From Thiohalomonas denitrificans (lineage in GTDB: Bacteria; Pseudomonadota; Gammaproteobacteria; Thiohalomonadales; Thiohalomonadaceae): a stretch of DNA of 64,000 bases. The stretch lies in assembly GCF_900102855.1 (NCBI RefSeq), contig NZ_FMWD01000004.1, positions 323,627-387,626 of the forward strand. Direction: 5' to 3'. The position numbers and the translations under genes are program-made. The notes below the pieces were generated by a model. It saw only the letters and a list, made by a program, of their open reading frames with translations, was not told the DNA's origin and did no database searches. How positions within the stretch are numbered: position 1 is the first letter of the stretch; every line of letters starts with the position of its first letter. Below are positions 1 through 8,281 of the stretch, piece by piece.

Positions 1-2
1 CC

Positions 3-332
3 GAGCGCACCGATGTGCGTCGCCTGCGCTTTGCCGGCTGGACACTGGACCTGCTCCAGCGCCGGCTGATTTCTCCGCAAGAAGTGGTGGTGGCCCTGTC
101 TACGGGCGAGTACCGCCTGCTTCAGGTCTTTCTCGAACACCCCCGGCAGATACTCGGTCGTGACCGGCTGCTGGACCTTACCCGAGGTCGAGAGGCACTG
201 CCGTTCGATCGCAGTGTCGATGTCCAGGTGGGCCGCCTGCGCAAACGACTGGACGACGACCGCACCACCCTGATCCAGACGGTACGCGGAGAGGGTTACA
301 TTCTGGCCGCCGAAGTGGAGGCCGAGCGGTGA
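3..332 (+). CDS. OmpR-family response regulator, C-terminal part (cut by window edge)
   Basis: Only the DNA-binding end of a two-component response regulator is in the window; the receiver domain lies to the left. About 110 codons are open from the edge. They fit a winged-helix Trans_reg_C domain: FAGWTLDL, then LSTGEYRLLQVFLEHP, then the recognition region SVDVQVGRLRKRLDDD and the closing wing VRGEGYILAAE. The TGA stop overlaps the GTG start of the downstream sensor kinase, so the two are translationally coupled and form a regulator-sensor pair. The signal and target genes cannot be told from this fragment. Confidence 0.9.
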   Translation, partial: ERTDVRRLRFAGWTLDLLQRRLISPQEVVVALSTGEYRLLQVFLEHPRQILGRDRLLDLTRGREALPFDRSVDVQVGRLRKRLDDDRTTLIQTVRGEGYILAAEVEAER

Positions 333-1690
333 GCCGGCTGCTACCGGCCACCCTTTCCGGCCGCCTCTTTGCCACACTGCTCGCCGGTCTGCTGCTGGCC
401 CAGATCCTGGGTGCGGTGGTGCTGCTGCGGGACCGCGCCGCCGTCCTTTACAAGGCGGGCGGAGTCAGCGCTGCCCAGCGGATCGGGGACCTTATACAGG
501 TGCTGGATCGTCTCGATCACCCGACGCGCAGCGCACTCCTGCCTGTACTCAACAGCGGCCCGCTGCAGGTGCGGATCCTCGAGCAAGCGCCGCCTCCATT
601 ACCCGATAGCAGCCCGGGTGGCCAGCATGTCCGCATGCTCCTGCGACGCCTGCTGGGTCCGGAACGACCGCAGCAGATGGTGGTGAGCACCACAGCCTCT
701 GCGCCCCCCACAGGCGAAACCGGGCCGAGTCCCGGCCGACAGGGAGTGCCTGCGGCGGCGCTGCTGATCGTGCAGGCACAGCTGTGGGATGACGCCTGGG
801 TGCGCATTGAACATCGTGTGACAACCGGCCACCAGGGCTCATGGCCGTTGCGCCTGCTGTTGACGCTGATCATCTTACTGGCCTCGGTGGTGGGGCTTAC
901 GCTTCTCATCGTGCGTTGGCTCACGCGGCCACTGGCGGTGCTGGCCACGGCGGCCGAAGGGCTGGGACGGGATATCCACCATACACCGCTGGCCGAAACG
1001 GGACCTGCCGAGGTGCGCCGGGCGGCAGCGGCTTTCAATACCATGCAGGCTCGGTTGCGCAGCTATATCCACGAACGGGAACGGACCCTGGCAGCCATTT
1101 CCCACGACCTGCGCACTCCTATTACGCGGCTGCGGCTACGCGCCGAATTGATCAACCATGAGGAGCTTCGGGCGAAGGTCAACGACGACCTCGTCGAGAT
1201 GGAAGAGATGACGGCAGCGGCGCTGGATCTGCTGCGCGGCGTGAACCGTGAAGAGCCGGTTCAGCCGGTGGACATGATGGCACTCCTCGGCAGCCTGCAG
1301 GCGGACCATGAGGAAGCAGGCGAAGCGGTTGTCCTTGAGGGGACAACGCAGACACCCTATCCTGGGCGTCCCCTTGCACTGAAACGGCTGTTTGCCAATC
1401 TACTCGGCAACGCCCTGAACTACGGCGGCCAGGCCGGGGTGCGGGTCGACGACCGGGCCGACAGGCTCGAGGTCACCGTAGCCGACAGGGGCCCCGGTAT
1501 TCCCGAGGCGCAACTGGAGACGGTATTCGAGCCTTTCTATCGTCTGGAGAGATCGCGCAGCCGCGAGACCGGTGGTGTCGGCCTGGGTCTGGCGGTCGCG
1601 CGCGATATTGCGCGCCTCCACGGTGGCGAGTTGCACCTTCAAAACCGCACCGGCGGTGGACTGGAAGCCGTCCTCACCTTGCCACGCTGA
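329..1690 (+). CDS. Sensor histidine kinase, EnvZ-like, partner of the preceding regulator
   Basis: This inner-membrane kinase of 453 aa senses an unknown signal and phosphorylates the regulator encoded just upstream. The GTG start overlaps that gene's stop. There is an N-terminal membrane segment (about residues 10-30), a periplasmic region of about 140 residues, and a second membrane segment (about 175-195, LLLTLIILLASVVGLTLLIV). A HAMP domain follows, then an H-box AAISHDLRTPITRLR with the phospho-accepting His. The ATPase domain has an N-box (LFANLLGNALNYGG), a G1 box (ADRGPGIPE), an F-box (FEPFYRLERS) and a G2 box (GVGLGLAV). All catalytic motifs appear intact. The stimulus is not predictable. 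Confidence 0.93.
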   Translation: MSRLLPATLSGRLFATLLAGLLLAQILGAVVLLRDRAAVLYKAGGVSAAQRIGDLIQVLDRLDHPTRSALLPVLNSGPLQVRILEQAPPPLPDSSPGGQHVRMLLRRLLGPERPQQMVVSTTASAPPTGETGPSPGRQGVPAAALLIVQAQLWDDAWVRIEHRVTTGHQGSWPLRLLLTLIILLASVVGLTLLIVRWLTRPLAVLATAAEGLGRDIHHTPLAETGPAEVRRAAAAFNTMQARLRSYIHERERTLAAISHDLRTPITRLRLRAELINHEELRAKVNDDLVEMEEMTAAALDLLRGVNREEPVQPVDMMALLGSLQADHEEAGEAVVLEGTTQTPYPGRPLALKRLFANLLGNALNYGGQAGVRVDDRADRLEVTVADRGPGIPEAQLETVFEPFYRLERSRSRETGGVGLGLAVARDIARLHGGELHLQNRTGGGLEAVLTLPR

Positions 1691-1779
1691 GCACCGGCAG
1701 GCCAAAGCTGTTTTACCCCACCTCAAACTCTCCCCCTTTGTTCTTTACTAAATCCCATGACCATAGGGATGCTGAAAAG

Positions 1780-3414
1780 ATGAGCTGGCTCCAGAAGGGG
1801 CGCTCACTGGCACTGAAGCCATGGGTCCCATGGCTGGTCTTCGCCGTGATCGTCGGAGGGGCACTGGCCGTTGCGATCGGGCTTTATCGTCTCGAAAACA
1901 CCCGACACCAGACCCACTTCGCTCTAGCCGTGCGCGAGCAGATGGCTGTACTGGAATCGGGGATCCACTTGCGCTTTCGGCCAGTGCATCACCTTGCCTT
2001 GACCGCCAGCTTCCAGGCGGGGACGTTGGACGAGCGCAGTTTTCTCCGGTTCGTAAAGAGCATTCCCCAGCAGGGATCGCTAGTGGCCTTGCAATGGTTT
2101 CCGCGACAGCAAGCCCGGCCGGGACAGGAGACCTTTCCGATGGGCTACAGCTATAGTCTGAGCGACGAACTCTCCGAGTCGGAAAGCGACTGGAGCCAGG
2201 TCCCAAACCGCCTCATCGACCCTGCCAAAAAGCGAGAGCTAATGATCATCCCTTGGTACATGATGGATGGCCGGGTCCGGTTTCGGGTACTACGGCCGGT
2301 TTTTCGCCGGGGAACGGACGAGCGGGAGTTGCTTGGCTTCGTTTCCGGCCTGTATCAGGTTGACCGACTGCTAACCGACATTTTGTGTTTGCGTAACAGA
2401 TCGGATGCGATGGAGATTTTCGTCACCGATCCCCGTAGCGATGTGACAGATTCCTTTCGCTGTTCCACTAATGCTAGGGGTATGCGTTTCGATACCGGCG
2501 CGTTTCCGCCAGGCCGACGGCTGACGCGGAGTGTACCTGTAGATGGGACGACCTGGATTATGACTGCCGTAGCAACGCCCGGCACCTTCATAGCTTCCCG
2601 ATGGATACCCTTTGTCATCGGGTTCGGCGGCCTCCTCCTGGGTGGGATTTTGGCCCTTCTCCACCGCCTGATGCTGGACCGGGAAGCAAAAGTCCGTCAG
2701 CTCGTATATCGCCGAACCGAACAACTGGAGGCGATGAACCGAGAGCTGGAACAGTTCGCCTATGTGGCCTCCCACGACCTCAAGGCCCCGCTGCGGGCGG
2801 TTTCGCAGCTGTCCTCGTGGATCATCGAAGATGCCGCCGATCAACTTGATGAAGAAAACCGCAATCGGCTGCGGCTAATGCGCGACCGGGTGATCCGTAT
2901 GGACCAACTGATCGACGGCCTACTCACGTACTCCCGTGCGGGCCGGGTCACCGGCGAGGCTCGCAAGTCGGTGTCCCTCAAGTTACTGCTTGAGGAGTTG
3001 AGCGGCGAATTGTCACTACCGGCCGGTTTTCGGGTCGAGATCCGGGAGCCCCTGCCGAGCCTTCAGGCCGACGCGTTGCATCTGAAGCAGATATTCCAGA
3101 ACCTGATTACCAACGCGGCCTCTCACCACGACCATCCCGAGTCAGGCACGGTCTGGGTTCGCGCTGAGGAGGAAGAACGGTTTTGGCGGGTGGAGATAGC
3201 GGATGACGGGCCGGGGATCCTGGCGGAAGAACGGCAGAGGATATTCGGGATGTTTATGTCCTTGAGACCCGACGCGGGTCAAGGGCATACAGGGATCGGT
3301 TTGACGATCGTGAGAAAGCTGGTGCTTAGCTACGGTGGGCAGGTCGATGTCGTCGATAACCTGCCGCGCGGCGCGCGTTTTCGAATTTGGTGGCCGAAGT
3401 CAATAAATCACTAG
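1780..3414 (+). CDS. Orphan CHASE-domain sensor histidine kinase
   Basis: This membrane kinase of 544 aa has an extracytoplasmic CHASE-type sensor. I chose ATG 1780 over the upstream in-frame TTG at 1738 because AGGGA lies about 11 nt before it and the first membrane segment follows naturally. Membrane segments (about residues 15-37 and 275-295) flank a periplasmic domain with DERSFLRFVKSIPQQG and LVALQWFPR, as in CHASE domains. A short coiled linker leads to the H-box FAYVASHDLKAPLRAV. The ATPase motifs are IFQNLITNAASHH (N-box), ADDGPGI (G1) and GIGLTIVRKL (G2). No receiver domain or regulator gene adjoins it, so its partner must be elsewhere. CHASE ligands are usually small molecules; this one is unknown. 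Confidence 0.88.
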   Translation: MSWLQKGRSLALKPWVPWLVFAVIVGGALAVAIGLYRLENTRHQTHFALAVREQMAVLESGIHLRFRPVHHLALTASFQAGTLDERSFLRFVKSIPQQGSLVALQWFPRQQARPGQETFPMGYSYSLSDELSESESDWSQVPNRLIDPAKKRELMIIPWYMMDGRVRFRVLRPVFRRGTDERELLGFVSGLYQVDRLLTDILCLRNRSDAMEIFVTDPRSDVTDSFRCSTNARGMRFDTGAFPPGRRLTRSVPVDGTTWIMTAVATPGTFIASRWIPFVIGFGGLLLGGILALLHRLMLDREAKVRQLVYRRTEQLEAMNRELEQFAYVASHDLKAPLRAVSQLSSWIIEDAADQLDEENRNRLRLMRDRVIRMDQLIDGLLTYSRAGRVTGEARKSVSLKLLLEELSGELSLPAGFRVEIREPLPSLQADALHLKQIFQNLITNAASHHDHPESGTVWVRAEEEERFWRVEIADDGPGILAEERQRIFGMFMSLRPDAGQGHTGIGLTIVRKLVLSYGGQVDVVDNLPRGARFRIWWPKSINH

Positions 3415-3457
3415 TTGAGCAGCGGGTGGAGACAGGCTTGCGGCCACCCTCTGAAAG

Positions 3458-4267
3458 TCACTGTAGCGATTGCGCTGGAGACCGCCGTGACGAAGGGGAA
3501 AGCTCACTGGTTGCGCCACTTGTTACCGGCTCGTAGACATAACGAACCTGGAGCGGCGCGGTGAGTTGCGGAATGACGACCTCCGATAGGATCACAAGCT
3601 GCGTCGTACCCGCATCGAGCCGGTACCGCTGTATCAGGCGCGGACCGCTGTCAGGCGTCGTTTCTACCACCAGCACATCGTCTTCCCAACCGGCGACCGT
3701 TACCTGCTGTTGCAAGCCGCCACTGGTAGAGATGGAAGCCCCCCGGAAATCGGTGAACAGGCGCCGGCGGTGCCCGTCCGGGTCGGTGATGCTCAAAAAG
3801 GGATCATCGTGAGCGATCTCAAGGGTGTTCAACGCCTTGAGCAGAGCGGATAGATCCCCCGCGGAGAAGCTGTTGCCTCGCATCCTGCCTCCTGACCGGC
3901 CATGGCCTTGCCCCCCCTTCATCCCGCCGCCACCGCCACGCCCTGCGGATCCTCGCCGGGCTTGCCCTCCACCTCTGGTGTTTTTTATTGCCGCCATTTT
4001 CTCCTGAAGATCATCGCTTGCCTCCGCATTCAGAACCCAAAGCCCCGAGAAGTCCGGGGGCGCTGGTTTGTCGTTCCCCGGCAGGCTGAGCGGGACCTCA
4101 TCCACTGCCCGGCTCCGGTCAACGGCTCCATCCACACCACCTGCCGAAGCCTGACCAGTGGCCTCAACCGGAACCGGATCGGATATCCCGGAGGGTTGGC
4201 TGACGCAACCGGGCAACAAGGGACCGGCGCAAAGGCCCACAGCAACAAGGATTTGTCTGGTACTCAT
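3458..4267 (-). CDS. Putative lipoprotein of unknown function with glycine-rich linker
   Basis: A 269-aa protein begins with a lipoprotein signal ending in the lipobox LLPGC, so it is probably membrane-anchored outside the cytoplasm. A strong Shine-Dalgarno (GAGGGAGG) precedes the ATG. The segment FSGLWVLNAEASDDLQEKM is followed by a very Gly/Arg-rich stretch (about residues 98-132) and then a beta-rich region (FLSITDPDGHRRRLF, VTVAGWEDDVLVVET, IQRYRLDAGTTQLVILSEV). That architecture recurs in unnamed bacterial secreted proteins. No enzyme motif was recognised. It stands alone, convergent with the CHASE kinase and downstream of zwf. Confidence 0.75.
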   Translation of the reverse strand: MSTRQILVAVGLCAGPLLPGCVSQPSGISDPVPVEATGQASAGGVDGAVDRSRAVDEVPLSLPGNDKPAPPDFSGLWVLNAEASDDLQEKMAAIKNTRGGGQARRGSAGRGGGGGMKGGQGHGRSGGRMRGNSFSAGDLSALLKALNTLEIAHDDPFLSITDPDGHRRRLFTDFRGASISTSGGLQQQVTVAGWEDDVLVVETTPDSGPRLIQRYRLDAGTTQLVILSEVVIPQLTAPLQVRYVYEPVTSGATSELSPSSRRSPAQSLQ

Positions 4268-4406
4268 CGTGACCTCCCTCGGTCATCCCTCAAACTCTGC
4301 CGGCAGTCTGTCGGACCAGACTGTGCTGACATTTACCGTTCAGGGTCACGATTGCAGCACGCAGCTACCGCTGCAGGATTTCACAATGCGGGATTTTGGT
4401 CACCGA

Positions 4407-4434
4407 ATGTAACGACTCCCGGGTCGGGTTACAT
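4407..4434. promoter_or_regulatory. Inverted repeat, possible operator upstream of the lipoprotein gene
   Basis: ATGTAAC and GTTACAT are perfect 7-bp inverted arms separated by 14 bp (itself rich in CCCGGG symmetry). A further GTTAC follows at 4438-4442. It lies about 140 bp upstream of the lipoprotein start, in the gap after zwf. It could be a regulator site; nothing identifies the protein that would bind. Confidence 0.3.
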
Positions 4435-4458
4435 GACGTTACAACTCACAGGGCGGGA

Positions 4459-5844
4459 TCATCCCGGAGCCACACCCCGGAGAGGGATAGTCGGCCCACG
4501 GCTACCGGCCGGATACTCATCGATGGACGCATGGCCTGCCTTCCAGGCGCGGGTGATCGGCTCGATGATTTGCCAGGCCTCCTCCGCCTCATCCCCGCGG
4601 ATGGCGAGGGTTGAATCCCCCTGCAGGGCATCGAGCAGCAGACGGCTGTAGGCATCGGGCGCCGTCGTATTGAGCGGGCTTTCCAGCACCGTCTCGCGCA
4701 AATCGAAACGCTCGCCGGGACCGGTGATATTGAATGCCAACGCAAGCCGTTCCGGCTCCAGGTTCAGACGCAGGATGTTGGGGTATGCGGCCTCTTCCTC
4801 GAAGGCGAGGTGCGGAACCGGCCGGAAGTGAACGGCTATCTCGCGGCGATCGCGCTCGAGCGCCTTGCCGCTGCGCAGGATGAACGGCACCCCGGCCCAA
4901 CGCCAGTTTCCGACGAACAGCATCACCTCGGCGAAGGTCTCGGTACCCCGTTGCGGGTCCACACCAGGCTCCCCGGTGTAGGCCGGCACGCGGCGCTCGC
5001 CAATCCGCCCGGCCCCGTAGCGGGCGCGCCGGGTCTGGCGGTCCACCTCTTCGGGGCCGAGTCGTCGCACCGCCCGCAACACATCCACCTTGCGATCGCG
5101 CAGATCCCGTTCACTCAGGGTCTGGGGAGGCTCCATGGCCACCAGACAAAGTAGCTGCAGCAGATGATTCTGGATCATGTCGAGCAGCGCGCCGGCGGCG
5201 TCATAGTAGCCGGCACGTCCTTCGAGAGTGAGGGTCTCGTCCCAGACGATCTCCACCCGCTCCACGTGGACCGCATTCCACAGGCTCTCGAAGATGCGGT
5301 TGGCAAAGCGCAGGCCGAGGATATTCTGCACCGTCTGCATGCCGAGAAAATGGTCGATGCGGAACACCGCTGCTTCACCGAGCCGTTCGGCAATCAGGCG
5401 ATTGAGGTCTCGTGCGGAGGCCAGATCCCAGCCGAAGGGCTTCTCGATGACCAGTCGACTGCCCGCTGCCAGCCCTGCGTCGCAGAGCGCATTGATGCTA
5501 CCGGCATACACCGCGGGGGGCAGTGCCAGGTAAACCAGCAGGGGTTCATTCACCCCCGGCAGTGCGCGGGCAACCTGCCCGGCATCGGTGACATCGGCTT
5601 GGCGGTAGGTCAGGCGCGCAACCAGATCCTGCCGGACCGGGGCATGCAGGTCCGGGGCGTGACGGGCCAACTGCTCCGCCATCCGTTCACGAAAGGCCTC
5701 ATCACTGGCGGGCTCCTGGGAGATTCCCAGCACAGAAAACCCGGGCGGCAGCCGCTCCAGTTGCAGCAGACGCCCCAGCGCCGGCAACAGATAACGCGCC
5801 ATCAAATCCCCGCCGGCGCCCAGTACCACCATGCGTTCAAGCAT
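4459..5844 (-). CDS. zwf: Glucose-6-phosphate dehydrogenase-like enzyme (Zwf1-type variant)
   Basis: A 461-aa homologue of NADP-dependent glucose-6-phosphate dehydrogenase, which would make 6-phosphogluconolactone in the oxidative pentose-phosphate/Entner-Doudoroff routes. The start at 5844 overlaps the end of the GH15 gene by 8 bp; a longer open frame to 6003 would run inside that gene and was rejected. The N-terminal Rossmann loop reads VLGAGGDLMARYLLPAL. The active-site motif is RIDHFLGMQTVQN, whereas classical enzymes have RIDHYLGKE, so the usual phosphate-binding Lys is Met. GYYDAAGALLDMIQNHLLQ (with the catalytic-region His) is conserved. From memory, mycobacterial Zwf1-type paralogues have a similar GM version. 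The family is sure; substrate or cofactor may differ. Confidence 0.88.
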   Translation of the reverse strand: MLERMVVLGAGGDLMARYLLPALGRLLQLERLPPGFSVLGISQEPASDEAFRERMAEQLARHAPDLHAPVRQDLVARLTYRQADVTDAGQVARALPGVNEPLLVYLALPPAVYAGSINALCDAGLAAGSRLVIEKPFGWDLASARDLNRLIAERLGEAAVFRIDHFLGMQTVQNILGLRFANRIFESLWNAVHVERVEIVWDETLTLEGRAGYYDAAGALLDMIQNHLLQLLCLVAMEPPQTLSERDLRDRKVDVLRAVRRLGPEEVDRQTRRARYGAGRIGERRVPAYTGEPGVDPQRGTETFAEVMLFVGNWRWAGVPFILRSGKALERDRREIAVHFRPVPHLAFEEEAAYPNILRLNLEPERLALAFNITGPGERFDLRETVLESPLNTTAPDAYSRLLLDALQGDSTLAIRGDEAEEAWQIIEPITRAWKAGHASIDEYPAGSRGPTIPLRGVAPG

Positions 5845-7693
5845 CGCTTCTGCCCCGGAGGGCCCGCGCCAGATTGCGGCCGCTGGCGATGAGGCCCACA
5901 TGGCTGAAGGCCTGGGGAAAGTTGCCGAGAAAGGCACCACTGGGCGGGTCGATCTGTTCAGGCAACAGGCCCAGATCATTAGCGCGATCGCAGAGGGATT
6001 CATAGAGCGCCAGCGCCTCCTCCACCCTTCCCTGGCCGGTCAGGTTATCAACCAGCCAGAAGCTGCACAGCAGAAATGCCCCCTCGTCTCCGGACAGTCC
6101 ATCCGGGGATGCCTCGGGGATATAGCGGTAAAGCAGGCCGTTGCCGGCCCCGAGATGCTGGCGGACAGCCTCCACGGTCCCCACCATGCGCGGGTGATCA
6201 AATGGCACTACCCGTCTCAGCGGCAGGGTCAGCAGGCTTGCATCCAGCCAGCCGCCGCCCAAATGTTCGGTAAGAGTGCCGTGCTGCGGGTTCCAGGCCT
6301 GGGAGAGGATGGCCTCCCGAATAGCCGCTGCATCCATGTGCCACGCCTCGGTATCTCCGGGCAGACCCAGCCGTTCGGCAATACGGGCACCGCGATCCAG
6401 GGCCACCTGACAGAGAGCAGCGGAGTAGGTGAACGGGTGGCCGGAGGTACGCACTTCCCAAATCCCGTGGTCGGGTTTGCGCCACTCCACCCGGGCCCGC
6501 TCGACGAAGGCCTGCAGGGCAGACCAGAGGTGCGGGGTAATCCGGCCGCCCCGGTTGGCCCACTGGTAGGCGCAATCGAGGATCTCGCCAAACACGTCAT
6601 GCTGATGCTGGTCCGCCGCGGCATTGCCCCAGCGCACCGGCGCCGAACGCCGATACCCTTCCAGGCCCTTGTCCATCCATTCGGCTGGCGGGACGCCTCC
6701 GTCCAGGTCGTACAGTACCCGTAGCCGACCAGGGTTCTCCACATCATCCAGCACCCAGGCCAGAAAGGCCTGCGCCTCCCCGGTGAGGCCGACCCCGCGA
6801 AGGGCATAGACCGAAAAGGCGGCATCACGAATCCAGGTGTACCGGTAATCCCAGTTGCGTGGACCACCGATGGCTTCGGGCAGTGACGAGGTGGGGGCGG
6901 CGACAATGGCGCCGTTTTCCAGATAGTCGAGCAGTTTCAGGGTAATGGCGGAGCGTCGCACCAGGTCCGCCCGGGGGCCGTCATAATCGAAGCAGCCAAT
7001 CCAGCGCCGCCAGGAGGCAATGGTGTTCTCCAGGACCTCATCATGAGAGATGGGATCATGGCGGTAGGAACCGCGCGCCCATCGCAGCGCCAGGTGGAAC
7101 CGATCGCCTTCCCGGGTCACATAACGGCTGCTCAACCCCTGCAGGGGCATCGTGGTGCCAAAACGCACCTCCAGCCCATCCCTGCTGCGGATCCGCCAGC
7201 CCTCGCCGTGGGGCTCGACGTCGACCGGCCCTCGCGGCACCAGATCGATACGCAGCGGTACATCACCTTCGAGGACCTCGACCTTTCTCAGCAACTCCCC
7301 TCGCGCGGCGCGCACCCCTTCGTTGAGGTTGGCGCCGCTACGGAAGGTAAGTGCGTCGGTAACCCGCACCAGGCCTTCCGGACTGCGCATTTCGGTGACC
7401 AGCACACCGGTATCCGGTAAATAGTAATGCCGGGCCTCACGGAGCCCTTCCGGTGCGATGGTGAAGGCTCCGCCCCGATTGGCGTCCAGCAACCCGCAAA
7501 ACAGGGGCGGGGAATCGAAGCGGGGTGCGCACAGCCAGGGAATTGTGCCGTCGCGCCCTACCAGGGCGGCACCTGCGCCGTCGCCGATCAGCCCGTACTC
7601 CTCAATGTCGAGATAGCCTTCCGGCGTGTATTGCAGCGGCTTGAAGGGCGCCTGCGGGCTGCCCGAGGAGGAATCCATCGTTTCATCATTCAT
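5837..7693 (-). CDS. Glycoside hydrolase family 15 protein (glucoamylase/trehalase-like)
   Basis: A 618-aa cytoplasmic GH15 protein without signal peptide. The N-terminal super-sandwich region begins IEEYGLIGDGAGAALVGRDG and WLCAPRFDSPPLF. The (alpha/alpha)6 barrel carries the family signature GGPRNWDYRYTWIRDAAFSVYAL and later DEGAFLLCSFWLVDNL. Family members hydrolyse alpha-glucosidic bonds (malto-oligosaccharides, glycogen limit dextrins or trehalose) and release glucose. Translational overlap with the downstream zwf-like gene (ATGCTTGA) suggests the pair feeds storage sugar into the pentose-phosphate route. GH15 alone does not separate glucoamylase from trehalase. Translation may start at residue 1 or at Met6. 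Confidence 0.9.
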   Translation of the reverse strand: MNDETMDSSSGSPQAPFKPLQYTPEGYLDIEEYGLIGDGAGAALVGRDGTIPWLCAPRFDSPPLFCGLLDANRGGAFTIAPEGLREARHYYLPDTGVLVTEMRSPEGLVRVTDALTFRSGANLNEGVRAARGELLRKVEVLEGDVPLRIDLVPRGPVDVEPHGEGWRIRSRDGLEVRFGTTMPLQGLSSRYVTREGDRFHLALRWARGSYRHDPISHDEVLENTIASWRRWIGCFDYDGPRADLVRRSAITLKLLDYLENGAIVAAPTSSLPEAIGGPRNWDYRYTWIRDAAFSVYALRGVGLTGEAQAFLAWVLDDVENPGRLRVLYDLDGGVPPAEWMDKGLEGYRRSAPVRWGNAAADQHQHDVFGEILDCAYQWANRGGRITPHLWSALQAFVERARVEWRKPDHGIWEVRTSGHPFTYSAALCQVALDRGARIAERLGLPGDTEAWHMDAAAIREAILSQAWNPQHGTLTEHLGGGWLDASLLTLPLRRVVPFDHPRMVGTVEAVRQHLGAGNGLLYRYIPEASPDGLSGDEGAFLLCSFWLVDNLTGQGRVEEALALYESLCDRANDLGLLPEQIDPPSGAFLGNFPQAFSHVGLIASGRNLARALRGRSDA

Positions 7694-8281
7694 GCGCGGT
7701 CACACGAAGCCAGGTGAAACCGGCGCCCGCGGCGGACCCGAATGGATGCCACACTGCCATACAGTACCTCCATGGCCAGCTCCTGTATCGGAGGTTTTCC
7801 TCAAGTATCGGCCAGGGCCCGGCAGACGCAACCCGGACGCACTTGCAACAGCTTCCGGCTGGCCGGTGGCATGCCGACTCCGGTCGGCAGCGAACAGTAA
7901 GCTGAAACACGTTAAGAAAGCGATTCGGCCAGTAGTTGTGGCGGCGCCCCGGTCAGAATGGATGGGCGGAATTTGAAGGGAATCTGATTCTGTGCGATTT
8001 TAGGGGACTTCCATCAACACGATTCTGCTCGCGGAGAGCCACCGCCTGCGCAGTGCGCCCTGGCCTCGGCCATTTGGACCCGACAGAATCCGCGTTGGAT
8101 GAATGGAAGTGCCCTGTAGCGGGCTTGAGGCCTCCCATGGTCCTCAAAATGAACGCATACTCACACTGTCCATGCCGGTGATTGATGCAATTCCCTGCCA
8201 CCCATTACGCTATACCGCGGCCGACTACCTGGTATCAAGGACTTGCATCAATCGACTCAAAGGATGTGGCTGCCCTGCCCC
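7694..8281. other. Intergenic region between divergent GH15 and lptD genes
   Basis: About 590 bp without a convincing gene; short open frames here lack codon bias and recognisable products. It must hold the promoters of the GH15-zwf pair (leftward) and of lptD (rightward), but no clear -35/-10 pair stands out. Its right end (8229-8277) is about 80% identical to 19756-19804 and is a dispersed repeat. Confidence 0.5.
8229..8277. repeat. Dispersed repeat copy overlapping the lptD leader
   Basis: The 49 bp from CTGGTATCAAGGACTTGCAT to GGCTGCCCTG align without gaps to 19756-19804 (from CTGATATCAAGCACTCGCAC to GGATGCCCTG) with about ten differences. The second copy sits inside the repeat element between the molybdoenzyme alpha and beta genes. 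Because this copy covers the upstream candidate lptD starts (TTG 8243, ATG 8264), those starts are probably not genuine. Confidence 0.55.

Noticed and set aside
5845-6003. Extended N-terminus of the glucose-6-phosphate dehydrogenase-like protein
   Set aside because: The added residues lie inside the GH15 coding region and precede the natural Rossmann start; the 8-bp overlap start at 5844 is standard.
7953-8201. Small gene in the GH15-lptD gap
   Set aside because: Codon use is unlike neighbouring genes, there is no ribosome site, and the peptide shows no recognisable feature.
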